A stretch of DNA of 51,030 nt from JABIEQ01 sp964516055 (GTDB taxonomy: Bacteria > Patescibacteriota > Patescibacteriia > Magasanikbacterales > UBA922): the NCBI GenBank assembly GCA_964516055.1, contig CAZEYK010000001.1:1-51030 (forward strand), in the 5' to 3' direction. The notes beneath the pieces were generated by a model. It was not told where the DNA came from. It saw nothing but the letters and a program-made list of their open reading frames with translations, and ran no database searches. This document shows positions 9,204-17,326 of this stretch, piece after piece. Position 1 is the first letter of the stretch. Every line of letters starts with the position of its first letter. The translations under genes were made by a program, and so were the position numbers.

Positions 9204-9502
9204 AAATTTCATGACTACCTAGCTCCAAAAGTGTACAGGAATCCTCTTTTTTTTTCAATAAAAACGAAAAACATAAAAAAAGGGGGCTTGGGGGCGGCGT
9301 CATGAAAAAATCACAAATATTCAATATTATGATAAAACCACACAAAACAATCGTCCGCCCCCAAAACTTTTTGTTCCTTTTTGGTTACAAAAAGGAAATA
9401 TACTCAATTTCCTAGCTAATCCCATAGTAGCGTAGAACTGTAGAATCACATTGTCACCTATAGCCTATCCTATCTAAATATTACCTATACCCACAAAACA
9501 AC
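9204..9502. other. Intergenic DNA with several short inverted repeats, no gene
   Basis: Arms GGGGGCGG (9290-9297) and CCGCCCCC (9355-9362) face each other over 57 bp. Just after them is a perfect hairpin, TTCCTTTTT-GGTTAC-AAAAAGGAA (9374-9397). At 9422-9447 a sequence starting CCATAGTAGCGTAG resembles 7421-7446 (CCATAGTGGCATAG), suggesting a dispersed repeat. No open frame here looks like a protein gene. Confidence 0.5.
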
Positions 9503-9531
9503 TTGACAAGAACACAAAAAAAGACTATATT
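9503..9531 (+). promoter_or_regulatory. Consensus promoter of the GC-rich kinase operon
   Basis: TTGACA at 9503-9508, 17-nt spacer, TATATT at 9526-9531. It lies in AT-rich DNA just outside the GC-rich island and would give a leader of about 190 nt before the ATG at 9727. Confidence 0.75.
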
Positions 9532-9590
9532 GCCCTGTTATCTAAGATGCCTATTTTGTAGTTAACACAGCTAAAAAATATACACCTGGA

Positions 9591-9625
9591 TAGCAAAAAC
9601 CACTCAAAGAGTGGACATTTTGCTA
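9591..9625 (+). promoter_or_regulatory. Strong hairpin in the kinase mRNA leader
   Basis: Outer stem TAGCAAAA (9591-9598) with TTTTGCTA (9618-9625), inner stem CCACTC (9600-9605) with GAGTGG (9609-9614), loop AAA. There is no T run after it, so it is not a terminator. It may stabilise or regulate the leader. A second small hairpin, GCCGC-AAT-GCGGC (9702-9714), directly precedes the Shine-Dalgarno AGGAG (9715-9719). Confidence 0.5.
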
Positions 9626-9726
9626 TTCAACAGTCCTTTACAATTCAACACTACGAAAAAAAACACAGATCCATCGGCGTCAGCCAATGCGATCTATACC
9701 CGCCGCAATGCGGCAGGAGTGACACC

Positions 9727-11409
9727 ATGGCTGACAATACCAACAAGAACTATCGCTACATCGACAACGACCAGTTCGGAGGAAAGGTGCTCGAGCCTGG
9801 ATCCAAGATCCAGAACACGGACATCACCGTCCTCGACATCCTTGGCGCCGGCTCATTCGGCGTCGCCTACCTCTGCCAGAACAACGGGCAGGGACAGGTC
9901 GTCGTCAAGATGCTTCGGCAGAAGTTTCGTGGGGATTCTACCCATGTGAAACTGCTGATGCACGAGTGTGACATCGGCATCGGTTTAAAGAGCATCTCCC
10001 AGGTCGCCGGAGCATTTCAGTTCGGCGATCACGACGGCATGCGCTACATCGTGCTGCCGTACATCAAAGGTGAGACGCTCGAAAAGAAACTCCGGAATAA
10101 AAAAATGACGGAAACGGAGGATGTTGTGAGGTTCTTCTTGAGCTTCCTCGACGCAGTGCATCTCATGCACAGCGCCGAGTGCATCCACCGCGACCTGAAA
10201 CCGGAGAACATCATCGTCCGCGAGGAAGATGGTGCCGCGTGCATCATCGACCTCGGCACAGCAACCCATGTCGGGGAGAAAGAAGGTGACAACGTCTATA
10301 AGACCCAAGACGGGCAGGGCGGTGTACGCGGAACCCCCGTGTACATGTCTCAACTCCAATTCTCTCACAAGGCGGCATCCCCCAAAATGGACCTCTTCGC
10401 AATCAGCGTCATGCTGTTCGAGGCCATCACGGGAAAGATGCCCATCGAAGTACAAGAGGGAGATGCCTACACGGACGTCTACCGCAAGTACTTCCAACAA
10501 AAGCACTATGAGAGCCTGGATCAGCTCGTCAAGAATGACGCAAAGCTCTCCATGTTCTTCCAAGTGCTGAAAATGGGTTTCAAAAGCGGCGAGCTCGGCC
10601 CCGAAGAAGGGTCCTACTTCGCCAGCGCGGAGGAATTCCTCGACGCGCTGAAGAACATCTGCGAAGTCAACTTCCCCACCCTCTGGGCGGAGATCAGCCG
10701 CCAGGAGGCGAAGGAAAAAACAGGCATGATGAACATCGGCGACATCATCACCCAGATCGACGACAACAAAAGGACCAATCGTCCCAAGGTCGTCGACACG
10801 GCAGACACCATGCCACCCGCCGAGGTTCACCTTGCCGCGACGGCTGAGGCGATCGAAATCACCCTCCCCCCGGGTAAGGCTGGTTCTTTCGCCAAAATCA
10901 CCGTAGCGGTGGTAGGAGCACTCATGCTCCTCGCCGCCATCGCCCTTGGAGCCATCTGGCTCCTGAGCAACGACGAGGTCACCACCAACCCCAAAACAAT
11001 AAACACCGTGCAGCAAGAGGACAGCAGGGATGTCAACGAATATCCCGCTGAACTCGAACAGCCATCCTCTCCCGACGCAGAGTCCTCAGACGCGAGCACG
11101 CTCGCGGACAAGGCTCCGCAACAGGAGAAAGACATCGGTGTCAAAGATACAGGGGGGGAAGCAAAAGTCGAAGAAGACGCGTCCAAACAGGACGTCGTCG
11201 TCAAGACTGACACCTCGCCAAAGAAGCCACCAAAAGTCGTACCTCGTCGCCGTCGCACTCGCCCCCCAAAGGTCGAGGACAACAGCAACAACGGTGCAAA
11301 AACAGATACGCCACCCACCGAGAAAAAGAAGCCAAAAAGCTTCCTCACCAAACCGCCCAGCGGTACGGAGAAGAAGCCAAAAAGCTTTCTCAACGGAGGT
11401 GGCAAATGA
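9727..11409 (+). CDS. Membrane-anchored eukaryotic-like Ser/Thr protein kinase
   Basis: 560 residues; ATG preceded by AGGAG at 7 nt. Kinase domain about 33-312: Gly loop LGAGSFGVAY (39-48), ATP Lys61 (VVVKML), catalytic loop HRDLKPEN (154-161), DLG in place of DFG at 175-177, GTPVYMS activation segment end (202-208). Helix 390-413 crosses the membrane. Residues 414-560 form a charged, Pro/Lys/Asp-rich outside tail that ends with two KKPKSFL copies. The kinase faces the cytoplasm; targets are unknown. The stop overlaps the next start (ATGA), so translation is coupled. Codons end mostly in C or G (GAC, AAC, ATC), unlike all genes outside 9670-14565, which suggests transfer from a GC-rich bacterium such as a deltaproteobacterium/myxobacterium, or an assembly join. 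Confidence 0.93.
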   Translation: MADNTNKNYRYIDNDQFGGKVLEPGSKIQNTDITVLDILGAGSFGVAYLCQNNGQGQVVVKMLRQKFRGDSTHVKLLMHECDIGIGLKSISQVAGAFQFGDHDGMRYIVLPYIKGETLEKKLRNKKMTETEDVVRFFLSFLDAVHLMHSAECIHRDLKPENIIVREEDGAACIIDLGTATHVGEKEGDNVYKTQDGQGGVRGTPVYMSQLQFSHKAASPKMDLFAISVMLFEAITGKMPIEVQEGDAYTDVYRKYFQQKHYESLDQLVKNDAKLSMFFQVLKMGFKSGELGPEEGSYFASAEEFLDALKNICEVNFPTLWAEISRQEAKEKTGMMNIGDIITQIDDNKRTNRPKVVDTADTMPPAEVHLAATAEAIEITLPPGKAGSFAKITVAVVGALMLLAAIALGAIWLLSNDEVTTNPKTINTVQQEDSRDVNEYPAELEQPSSPDAESSDASTLADKAPQQEKDIGVKDTGGEAKVEEDASKQDVVVKTDTSPKKPPKVVPRRRRTRPPKVEDNSNNGAKTDTPPTEKKKPKSFLTKPPSGTEKKPKSFLNGGGK

Positions 11410-12422
11410 AGCAGGAGAACAAGAACATCATGAACAGAACCATGTCGTTCCTCGCTGCCACGCTCGTGGTGGTGGGGATGCTCCTGGGTTGGGGAAACCT
11501 GGCCCAGGCGCAGTCGGACGAAGTCCTCATCACCAAGGCCGAGCAGGCCATGGTAAAGAAGGACTACGTCCAAGCCATCGAGCTGTACACCCAGCTCTCC
11601 AACCGCAACAAGGACATGTCGGTGTACAAAGTCAACCTCGCGTTGGCCTACATGTCCATGAACGACGTCTGCTCGGGCCTCAAGTGGTTCGAGCAGGCGT
11701 CAAAAAACGAAGATCTGCCGCAAAGCGACGCGGCTGTCATCCAGACTGAATATCTGGAAGGATCATACGCCTGCCAAACCCTCACCGTGACCATCATCCC
11801 CCCTAAAAAGGGTGTGAAGCTCACGGTCGAAGGCAAGCTCGTCGCCACGACGGACAAAAACGGCAAAGCGACCATCGCCAAGCCGTTCACGTCCGTCGGT
11901 CAGATCACCCTTGTCGCCACCACCGACAACCGCACGGCGTCCACCACCGTGGACATCCCGTACGGTATCGGGGAAAAGTCCGTCACCATCACCCTGCCCA
12001 AGCCTACCAAAGGCAACGGCATCGTGTGGACCGACGACAAGAAGACTGATGAGGATGAGTTCGAAGTTGGCACCAAGCATCTCACCGTCATCGGCGTCGG
12101 GACCCTGTCCCTCGCGCTGGTGACAGGCGGCGTGTTCGCCAACATTTCGGCCGCGGGAAAATACGGAGAACTCGAGACCCTCGCGGGCAAACAAGCCCGT
12201 GGAGAGCTCAGGTCTCCCGCCGAAGCCGCGAAGCTTCAAGGGGAGCTCGACGACATGAACCAGTTGATGACAGCAATGTACATCAGCGGCGGCCTCCTGG
12301 CTGCCGCCGACGTCGCGCTGTTCTTCTACTGGGAAGCCGAGGAAACCAACAACAACACCCCCACCGTCACCATCACCCCCATGCGGGATGGTGGCACCGC
12401 GGTGTTCACCCTCCCCTTCTGA
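11406..12422 (+). CDS. Secreted or membrane protein with TPR-like repeat and C-terminal helices
   Basis: 338 residues. Start supported by GGAGGT five nt upstream and the 4-bp overlap with the kinase stop. Signal peptide ends around LAQAQS (residue 36). Residues about 38-115 read as a TPR pair (AEQAMVKKDYVQAIELYTQL, then ALAYMSMNDVCSGLKWFEQA). Residues about 125-190 resemble a PEGA or carboxypeptidase-regulatory-like beta domain (VTIIPPKKGVKLTVEG, GKATI). Two hydrophobic segments (about 230-250, 290-310) flank an Ala/Glu-rich helical stretch. TPR-PEGA proteins next to Ser/Thr kinases are typical of Myxococcota and relatives. It may be the kinase's envelope partner; no enzymatic motif is seen. 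Confidence 0.8.
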   Translation: MKQENKNIMNRTMSFLAATLVVVGMLLGWGNLAQAQSDEVLITKAEQAMVKKDYVQAIELYTQLSNRNKDMSVYKVNLALAYMSMNDVCSGLKWFEQASKNEDLPQSDAAVIQTEYLEGSYACQTLTVTIIPPKKGVKLTVEGKLVATTDKNGKATIAKPFTSVGQITLVATTDNRTASTTVDIPYGIGEKSVTITLPKPTKGNGIVWTDDKKTDEDEFEVGTKHLTVIGVGTLSLALVTGGVFANISAAGKYGELETLAGKQARGELRSPAEAAKLQGELDDMNQLMTAMYISGGLLAAADVALFFYWEAEETNNNTPTVTITPMRDGGTAVFTLPF

Positions 12423-12429
12423 AACAACA

Positions 12430-12448
12430 GGGGAGGCAACGCCTCCCC
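12430..12448 (+). other. Intercistronic GC-rich hairpin
   Basis: GGGGAGGC (12430-12437), loop AAC, GCCTCCCC (12441-12448), followed by CC and not T, so not an intrinsic terminator. It lies between the second and third genes of the island and may limit RNA decay or read-through. Confidence 0.55.
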
Positions 12449-12466
12449 CCAACAAGGAACACAATC

Positions 12467-14515
12467 ATGAAACAGTTCATCCATTTCCTGATGGGGATGG
12501 GGATGGCGATGCTATTCGTCGTCTCCGGCGGCTGTGAGAGCAGCCTCATCACCTGCGAAAAGAGCGCAGACTGCCCCGCGCACGCTTCGACGTGCTCCGA
12601 GGGCATCTGCATCACGCAGATCTCCATCGACAACGACACCGACGGCAACAACGACGGCAACAACGACAGCGATGTCGTCAACCCCGACGTCCCCGATACG
12701 GACAACGACACCTCCGACGCCGACGTCCCCCTGGACAACGGCTGCGGCGGTTCGGTGGAATTCCCAGAGGGTCAACGCCCAGGCGACCCCTGCGGCGAAA
12801 ACGACGAAGGGATGTGGGAGTGCGCCGGACAAAACGCCGTTCAGTGCAACGCCCCCAACCGCAACGCGTGTGGTGGCGAACAAGAGCTCAACGACGTACC
12901 CGGCACGATGTGCGGCGACGTGTGTCGCGATGGTTCACTCCGCTGCGACGAGGATGGTGAAAACCTCTTCTGCGCTGGCGAAAACGAGCCGTCAAATTGG
13001 TACCTCGACCTCGACGAAGACGAATACGGCGCGGGCGACCCCGCCGAGTTCTGTCCGAGTCAAGAAAGAGGTGCCTACACCGCCACTGTTGGCGGTGACT
13101 GCAACGACACGGACCCCGACGTCCACCCCGACGCCACCGAGATCTGCGACGGAATGGACAACAACTGCAACGGCGACTCTGACGAGCCGCTGAACGCCTG
13201 CGGGAGTTGTCAGGTCCTCCGCGGAGAGCCCGGCACCACTTGTGGTGAAGGACTCGATTGCGGATCAGGGACCTGGGAGTGCATGGGCGGCAACGTCCAG
13301 TGCACCCCCGGCGAGAACTCAGATCTCAACGCCTGCGGCGGATGCAGCACCCTCAGCCATGAGCCTGAAGAGGCTTGTGGTCAGTGCGGTGCCTACGCCT
13401 GCGACGGCGAAAACGCCACAATGTGCGTTGGCGCCGAGCCCAACAACGTTTGCGGCGGGTGCAACGCCCTGTCAAGCGACGTTGGCGCGCCCTGTGGCGC
13501 CTGCGGCGAGTATATCTGCAACGGTCGGGACGCTGTGCAATGCAGCGACCCCGGCCGCAATGCCTGTAATGGGTGTGGTGTTCTGGCTCATCAGCCCGCC
13601 ACGTCCTGTGACGAATGTGGGACCTACACCTGCAACGGCCCCAACACCGTCACCTGCAGCAACGACGTAGGCTTCAACGCCTGCGGCGTCTGCGACCGCA
13701 ACGGTGGTGTCTGCTGCGGCACAACCCTGTGCCCGCAGTCACCGCAAGGCTGGCCTGCGACCTGCAACGAAAAAGATCACTGCGAGTATGCTCCAGCCGA
13801 CGAGCTGGAGTTCTACAAAACGGTGATCTACGTTCCCCCCGGGAGCTTCCTCATGGGGGGACCCGAAGGAATTGAGAATGAAAAACCCGTACACGAGGTA
13901 ACATTCGTGCAAGGGTACTTCATTGCAAAGTTCGAGACCACCAGCGAGTGGTACGAACAATGCCCTCCATGCTTGGAGCAGCAGCGATCAATTGCCAACG
14001 GCAACGTTGGCAACTGGGGGCTCAACACCTCCAGCAACGGTCGCTCGCTCCACCCCGTCAACGGCGTCAACAAAAATGACGCCACCACCTTCTGTCTCTG
14101 GGCAGAAGGTCGACTCCCCACAGAAGCCGAATGGGAATTCGCCGCCACAGGAGAAAATCACAGGATCTACCCCTGGGGGGATGTTAATGGAACCTGCAAC
14201 CAGGCAATACTAACAATCTGTGGTTCCTTGGGGACCACAGAAGTGGGAACAGCAGCTGGGGGCGTCACCCCCAAAGGATGTCTCGACATGATCGGCAACG
14301 TAGCCGAACATGTAAGCGACGCCTACCACCCAACATATGAGGGTGCCCCAAATGACGGCACATCATGGGATGAGGGTGGAGAACCTGGAACCATAGTCAT
14401 CCGCGGCGGGGGGTATCACCAGGATACCCCCCGCATATCACACAGAGTAAGCTCGTTTAGTGACGAGCGAAACGCAATGACAGGATTCAGGTGTGTCTTC
14501 TTTGGCCTCCCCTAG
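12467..14515 (+). CDS. Cys-rich lipoprotein with MopE-like motif and SUMF1/FGE-like C-terminal domain
   Basis: 682 residues; Shine-Dalgarno AAGGA before the ATG. Lipoprotein signal with lipobox SGGC, lipidated Cys23. A Cys-rich segment (30-50) and an Asn/Asp-rich linker (54-90) follow. A MopE-type metal-binding motif lies at 211-240 (DCNDTDPDVHPDATEICDG). Cys-rich repeats of 38-39 residues span about 245-410. The C-terminal 235 residues (446-680) have the sulfatase-modifying-factor fold: VPPGSFLMGG, EVTFVQGYFIAKFETT, GRLPTEAEWEFAA, DMIGNVAEH, VIRGGGY and TGFRC. The two catalytic Cys of true formylglycine-generating enzymes (a CxxxxC near the end) are absent, so it is probably a binding module. 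Anchored outside the cell; third gene of the kinase operon. Base composition is GC-rich like its two neighbours, somewhat less so in the last 600 bp. Confidence 0.88.
   Translation: MKQFIHFLMGMGMAMLFVVSGGCESSLITCEKSADCPAHASTCSEGICITQISIDNDTDGNNDGNNDSDVVNPDVPDTDNDTSDADVPLDNGCGGSVEFPEGQRPGDPCGENDEGMWECAGQNAVQCNAPNRNACGGEQELNDVPGTMCGDVCRDGSLRCDEDGENLFCAGENEPSNWYLDLDEDEYGAGDPAEFCPSQERGAYTATVGGDCNDTDPDVHPDATEICDGMDNNCNGDSDEPLNACGSCQVLRGEPGTTCGEGLDCGSGTWECMGGNVQCTPGENSDLNACGGCSTLSHEPEEACGQCGAYACDGENATMCVGAEPNNVCGGCNALSSDVGAPCGACGEYICNGRDAVQCSDPGRNACNGCGVLAHQPATSCDECGTYTCNGPNTVTCSNDVGFNACGVCDRNGGVCCGTTLCPQSPQGWPATCNEKDHCEYAPADELEFYKTVIYVPPGSFLMGGPEGIENEKPVHEVTFVQGYFIAKFETTSEWYEQCPPCLEQQRSIANGNVGNWGLNTSSNGRSLHPVNGVNKNDATTFCLWAEGRLPTEAEWEFAATGENHRIYPWGDVNGTCNQAILTICGSLGTTEVGTAAGGVTPKGCLDMIGNVAEHVSDAYHPTYEGAPNDGTSWDEGGEPGTIVIRGGGYHQDTPRISHRVSSFSDERNAMTGFRCVFFGLP
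13199..13690 (+). repeat. Tandem Cys-rich repeats inside the lipoprotein
   Basis: Units begin with N.CGGC-like pairs at residues 245, 290, 329, 367 and 406. Spacing is 45, then 39, 38 and 39 residues. Each unit carries a second pair (PCG.CG.Y or close) and a third (C.G......C). They probably fold as small disulfide or metal-bound knots. Confidence 0.75.
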
Positions 14516-14540
14516 AGCCTAGGGTTGAGGTCTTCCCCAT

Positions 14541-14565
14541 ACCCGACTGTATTCTGCAGTCGGGT
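14541..14565 (+). terminator. First terminator hairpin after the island
   Basis: ACCCGACTG (14541-14549), loop TATTCTG, CAGTCGGGT (14557-14565). GC-rich stem without a T tract. It marks the right end of the GC-rich segment and stands directly before the second, classic terminator. Confidence 0.55.
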
Positions 14566-14569
14566 CATC

Positions 14570-14602
14570 AAAAAAGCATTGAATAATATTCAATGCTTTT
14601 TT
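14570..14602. terminator. Strong bidirectional intrinsic terminator
   Basis: Perfect 15-bp stem with loop AAT: arms 14570-14584 and 14588-14602, with AAAAAA at one end and TTTTTT at the other. It ends both the plus-strand kinase operon and the minus-strand glycan operon that finishes at 14638. Confidence 0.92.
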
Positions 14603-14637
14603 GTTTATTACTAAATTGTAAAATACAAAAAAATAAT

Positions 14638-15348
14638 TTACTGTTCCAATAGATGTTTCATTCGTGCTTCAGCCACAATCCAATCATCCTTACTATCAAT
14701 ATCTTGCGAATACACCGTATCCATTTCATATCCATACCGTCTTTTCCCCCACAAAGAACCTTCCAATAAATTATTAACCCGAAACGCATAAATGGCAGAA
14801 TTCACATAATATGTTATTGGTAAATCCTGATTTCTCTTAAAATTGGTGCATTCTGATTTTACAACAGGCATAACAATTTCATCACCAATGTTTTCTAATT
14901 GTTTCAAATAACTCATCCTACCAGGAACTCGAGAAATACCAACCAAAGAATCAATATCATCCCGTTCCTCAATAATTTGTTTTACCTCTTGAATATGAAA
15001 AGATTGTCTGCCTGGACAAGAAGGCTCTAATAAAATAATCCAATCAGCATAATACTTTCTATTTTCCCTCATCCAATTAACAGCATGAATGACGACATCT
15101 AGTGACGTCGCCATATCAGTAGCCAACTCTGCTGGTCTAATAAAAGGAACATCCACACCATGAGCTTTACCAATACTTGCAATTTCTTCATCATCAGTAG
15201 ACAAAATAAAATGATCGAAAACATTACTTTGTTTTCCAACATCAATACTCCAAACAAGCAATGGCTTACCCAAAAATTCTTTAATATTCTTCCTAGGTAA
15301 ACGCTTTGATCCACCACGGGCAGTAATAAGGCCTAATATTTTTTTCAT
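14638..15348 (-). CDS. neuA: CMP-nonulosonic acid synthetase (NeuA/LegF-type cytidylyltransferase)
   Basis: 236 residues from the ATG at 15348, eight bp after the stop of the CysN-CysH gene. A longer frame begins at 15450 but would lie inside that gene. N-terminal nucleotide motif ITARGGSKRLPRKNIK, then GKPLLVWSI, HFILSTDDEEIA, RPAELATD and the C-terminal DIDSKDDW metal region are those of CMP-acylneuraminate synthetases. It loads CMP on a sialic- or legionaminic-type acid. Clearly paralogous to the protein at 39404 (about half of the residues match by eye, over the full length). As the last gene of the sulfoquinovose module it probably serves the synthase at 18276. Confidence 0.9.
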   Translation of the reverse strand: MKKILGLITARGGSKRLPRKNIKEFLGKPLLVWSIDVGKQSNVFDHFILSTDDEEIASIGKAHGVDVPFIRPAELATDMATSLDVVIHAVNWMRENRKYYADWIILLEPSCPGRQSFHIQEVKQIIEERDDIDSLVGISRVPGRMSYLKQLENIGDEIVMPVVKSECTNFKRNQDLPITYYVNSAIYAFRVNNLLEGSLWGKRRYGYEMDTVYSQDIDSKDDWIVAEARMKHLLEQ

Positions 15349-15355
15349 AAATAAA

Positions 15356-17323
15356 CTATATATGCAAACCACACTCATTATTACCCGTATCATGAAATCG
15401 TCCCTTTCTTTCTTCGTTAGCAACATCACTTTTTTTTGTACAAGGTTCACAACCTAAAGAAGTATATCCTTCATTATATAATGGATGATATGATAACTTA
15501 TACGTTCGTAAATATTCCCATACATCATCTTTTGTCCAAAATGCAATTGGATTATACTTTACAATATTTTCTGATTTTTCAATAATAGGAGTATATTGTC
15601 GTTGAACACTTTCATCACGACGTAATCCGGTAATCCATGCATCATACTTATCTAAAATGGGAACAATGGCAGGTTTTTTCATGGCACAACACATATACTG
15701 TCCTTCATGAATAAACGAATTTGCAAACGTACTTTTTATTTCAGAAATATCATCTTCAGTAGGACGAACCCACAAAAGATTCATATGAATTTCTTGCTCT
15801 AATTCTTTTGCAAAACGAAGTGTCTCTGGAAATTCATATCCAGTATCAATACTAACAAACAAAGCATCAGACTTAATTTGCATAACTAAATCAGCAATAA
15901 CTCGAGAATCCTTACCAAATGAACAAGCAACAAACAAATTTGGATGAACCAAAAATGCATGTTCAATAATTATTTTTGAAAGTTCTACCTTTTCTTCAAG
16001 AGTTATGTTTTTTTTAGGAACATCCAATAAAAGAGGTTCTTCTTGAATGTCAGGCAACATTTTTTTCTCTGATGGAGTAATAACCCCAGCAGCAACAGTA
16101 TCTCCTGTAACTTCATCAATTAATATAAAACTTCCCAATTTTTTATTCTTCTTGTATGAATCAAAAACAAATGGTTCATGAGTAGTAAAACGCACCTTAC
16201 CTATCTGATTAAGTTCCACTTGAGAGGCTTCTTGATATTCCCCATTCAAAACATCAATAACAGAAAAAACAGTATTAATAAAACAAAAAGTCTCCTTTGT
16301 CGTTTGTTTGATAATATATCTATTTTTCTTTACCGCAGGTTGTTTATTAAACCAAAACACCACAGCATCAATATTGTTAGAAACAATAGGTTCATTACCA
16401 ACACGCACCACAATATCCCCTCGACTGACATCAATTTGGTCAACAAAACTCATAACAGCAGCCTGTCCATTAAACGCATAACTCACATCTTCTTCTGCTA
16501 CAGAAATATGTTCAATAAAAGATTCAACACCTGATGGTAAAACTTTTATATTATCTCCAACAAGAAATACTCCTCCAGCGACAGTCCCTGCATACCCTCG
16601 AAAATCTTGATCAGGACGAACAACATATTGCACAGGAAAACGAGCATCCACCATATTACGGGAAGAGATAACAGGAACATCATGAATATATTCAAGTACT
16701 GTCTGACCAAAATACCATAACAAATTATTGCCACGAGTAGCAACCATATCACCTTTTAAAGCAGAAACCGGAATAAACTGAATATTTTTTATACCAATAT
16801 TTCTCGTAAACAATTGAACATCATCCCTTATGTTTTCAAAAACACCTTGATCATATGACACCATATCCATTTTATTCACAACAACTGCGACATGGGGAAT
16901 ATTCAATAAAGAAAGGACAAAAAAATGACGTCTTGTTTGCACAGTCATTCCTTTTCTTGCGTCAATCACAATCAATGCAACTTGAGAATGAGAAGCACCT
17001 GTAACCATATTTCTTGTATATTCTTCATGACCAGGAACATCGGCAATAATAAACGTTCTTTGATTAGAAGAAAAATATCTATATGCTACATCAATAGTAA
17101 TTTTTTGTTCTCGCTCAGCTTCAAGACCATCTGTAAAAAGTGAATAATCAAGTTCATCCTCAATGTGTTCAGTATTTTCAACAGCTTGTATTTGATCTTC
17201 ATACACATTACCCGTATCATAAAGAAGCCTTCCTATTAAAGTTGATTTTCCATCATCTACACTTCCAGCAATAACAAGAGTAAGTAATTCCATGTTTCGA
17301 TTGTATTTACGTTTATTCTCCAT
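15356..17323 (-). CDS. CysN - APS reductase (CysH-type) fusion protein
   Basis: 655 residues, two enzymes in one chain. Residues 1-430 are CysN, the GTPase subunit of ATP sulfurylase: P-loop GSVDDGKS (20-27), DVPGHE (95-100), NKMD (150-153), and translation-factor-like beta barrels after 225. Residues 440-655 are a CysH-type reductase: PP-loop SFGKDS (468-473), GLRRDES (566-572), catalytic Cys651 in ECGLH, plus Cys545-Cys546 and Cys625/Cys628 (CEPC), which are the [4Fe-4S] ligands of APS reductases and are missing in PAPS reductases. With CysD next door it would make APS from sulfate and ATP and reduce APS to sulfite without a kinase step. The usual CysN partner is APS kinase CysC, not a reductase. 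ATG at 17293 is an alternative start. Confidence 0.92.
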   Translation of the reverse strand: MENKRKYNRNMELLTLVIAGSVDDGKSTLIGRLLYDTGNVYEDQIQAVENTEHIEDELDYSLFTDGLEAEREQKITIDVAYRYFSSNQRTFIIADVPGHEEYTRNMVTGASHSQVALIVIDARKGMTVQTRRHFFVLSLLNIPHVAVVVNKMDMVSYDQGVFENIRDDVQLFTRNIGIKNIQFIPVSALKGDMVATRGNNLLWYFGQTVLEYIHDVPVISSRNMVDARFPVQYVVRPDQDFRGYAGTVAGGVFLVGDNIKVLPSGVESFIEHISVAEEDVSYAFNGQAAVMSFVDQIDVSRGDIVVRVGNEPIVSNNIDAVVFWFNKQPAVKKNRYIIKQTTKETFCFINTVFSVIDVLNGEYQEASQVELNQIGKVRFTTHEPFVFDSYKKNKKLGSFILIDEVTGDTVAAGVITPSEKKMLPDIQEEPLLLDVPKKNITLEEKVELSKIIIEHAFLVHPNLFVACSFGKDSRVIADLVMQIKSDALFVSIDTGYEFPETLRFAKELEQEIHMNLLWVRPTEDDISEIKSTFANSFIHEGQYMCCAMKKPAIVPILDKYDAWITGLRRDESVQRQYTPIIEKSENIVKYNPIAFWTKDDVWEYLRTYKLSYHPLYNEGYTSLGCEPCTKKSDVANEERKGRFHDTGNNECGLHI

Positions 17324-17326
17324 ACA

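Noticed and set aside
9611..9949. Plus-strand frame before and across the kinase start
   Set aside because: It reads the kinase gene in another frame and begins in the leader hairpin; the kinase start has the ribosome site and conserved sequence.
9985..11016. 343-codon minus-strand frame opposite the kinase
   Set aside because: Long antisense frames are expected in GC-rich coding DNA. It has no domain signature and no ribosome site, and the kinase frame is well conserved.
14380..14515. Possible variable region of a diversity-generating retroelement in the SUMF1-fold end
   Set aside because: The fold is a common DGR target, but no template repeat or reverse transcriptase gene is in the window and no adenine-biased pattern is evident.
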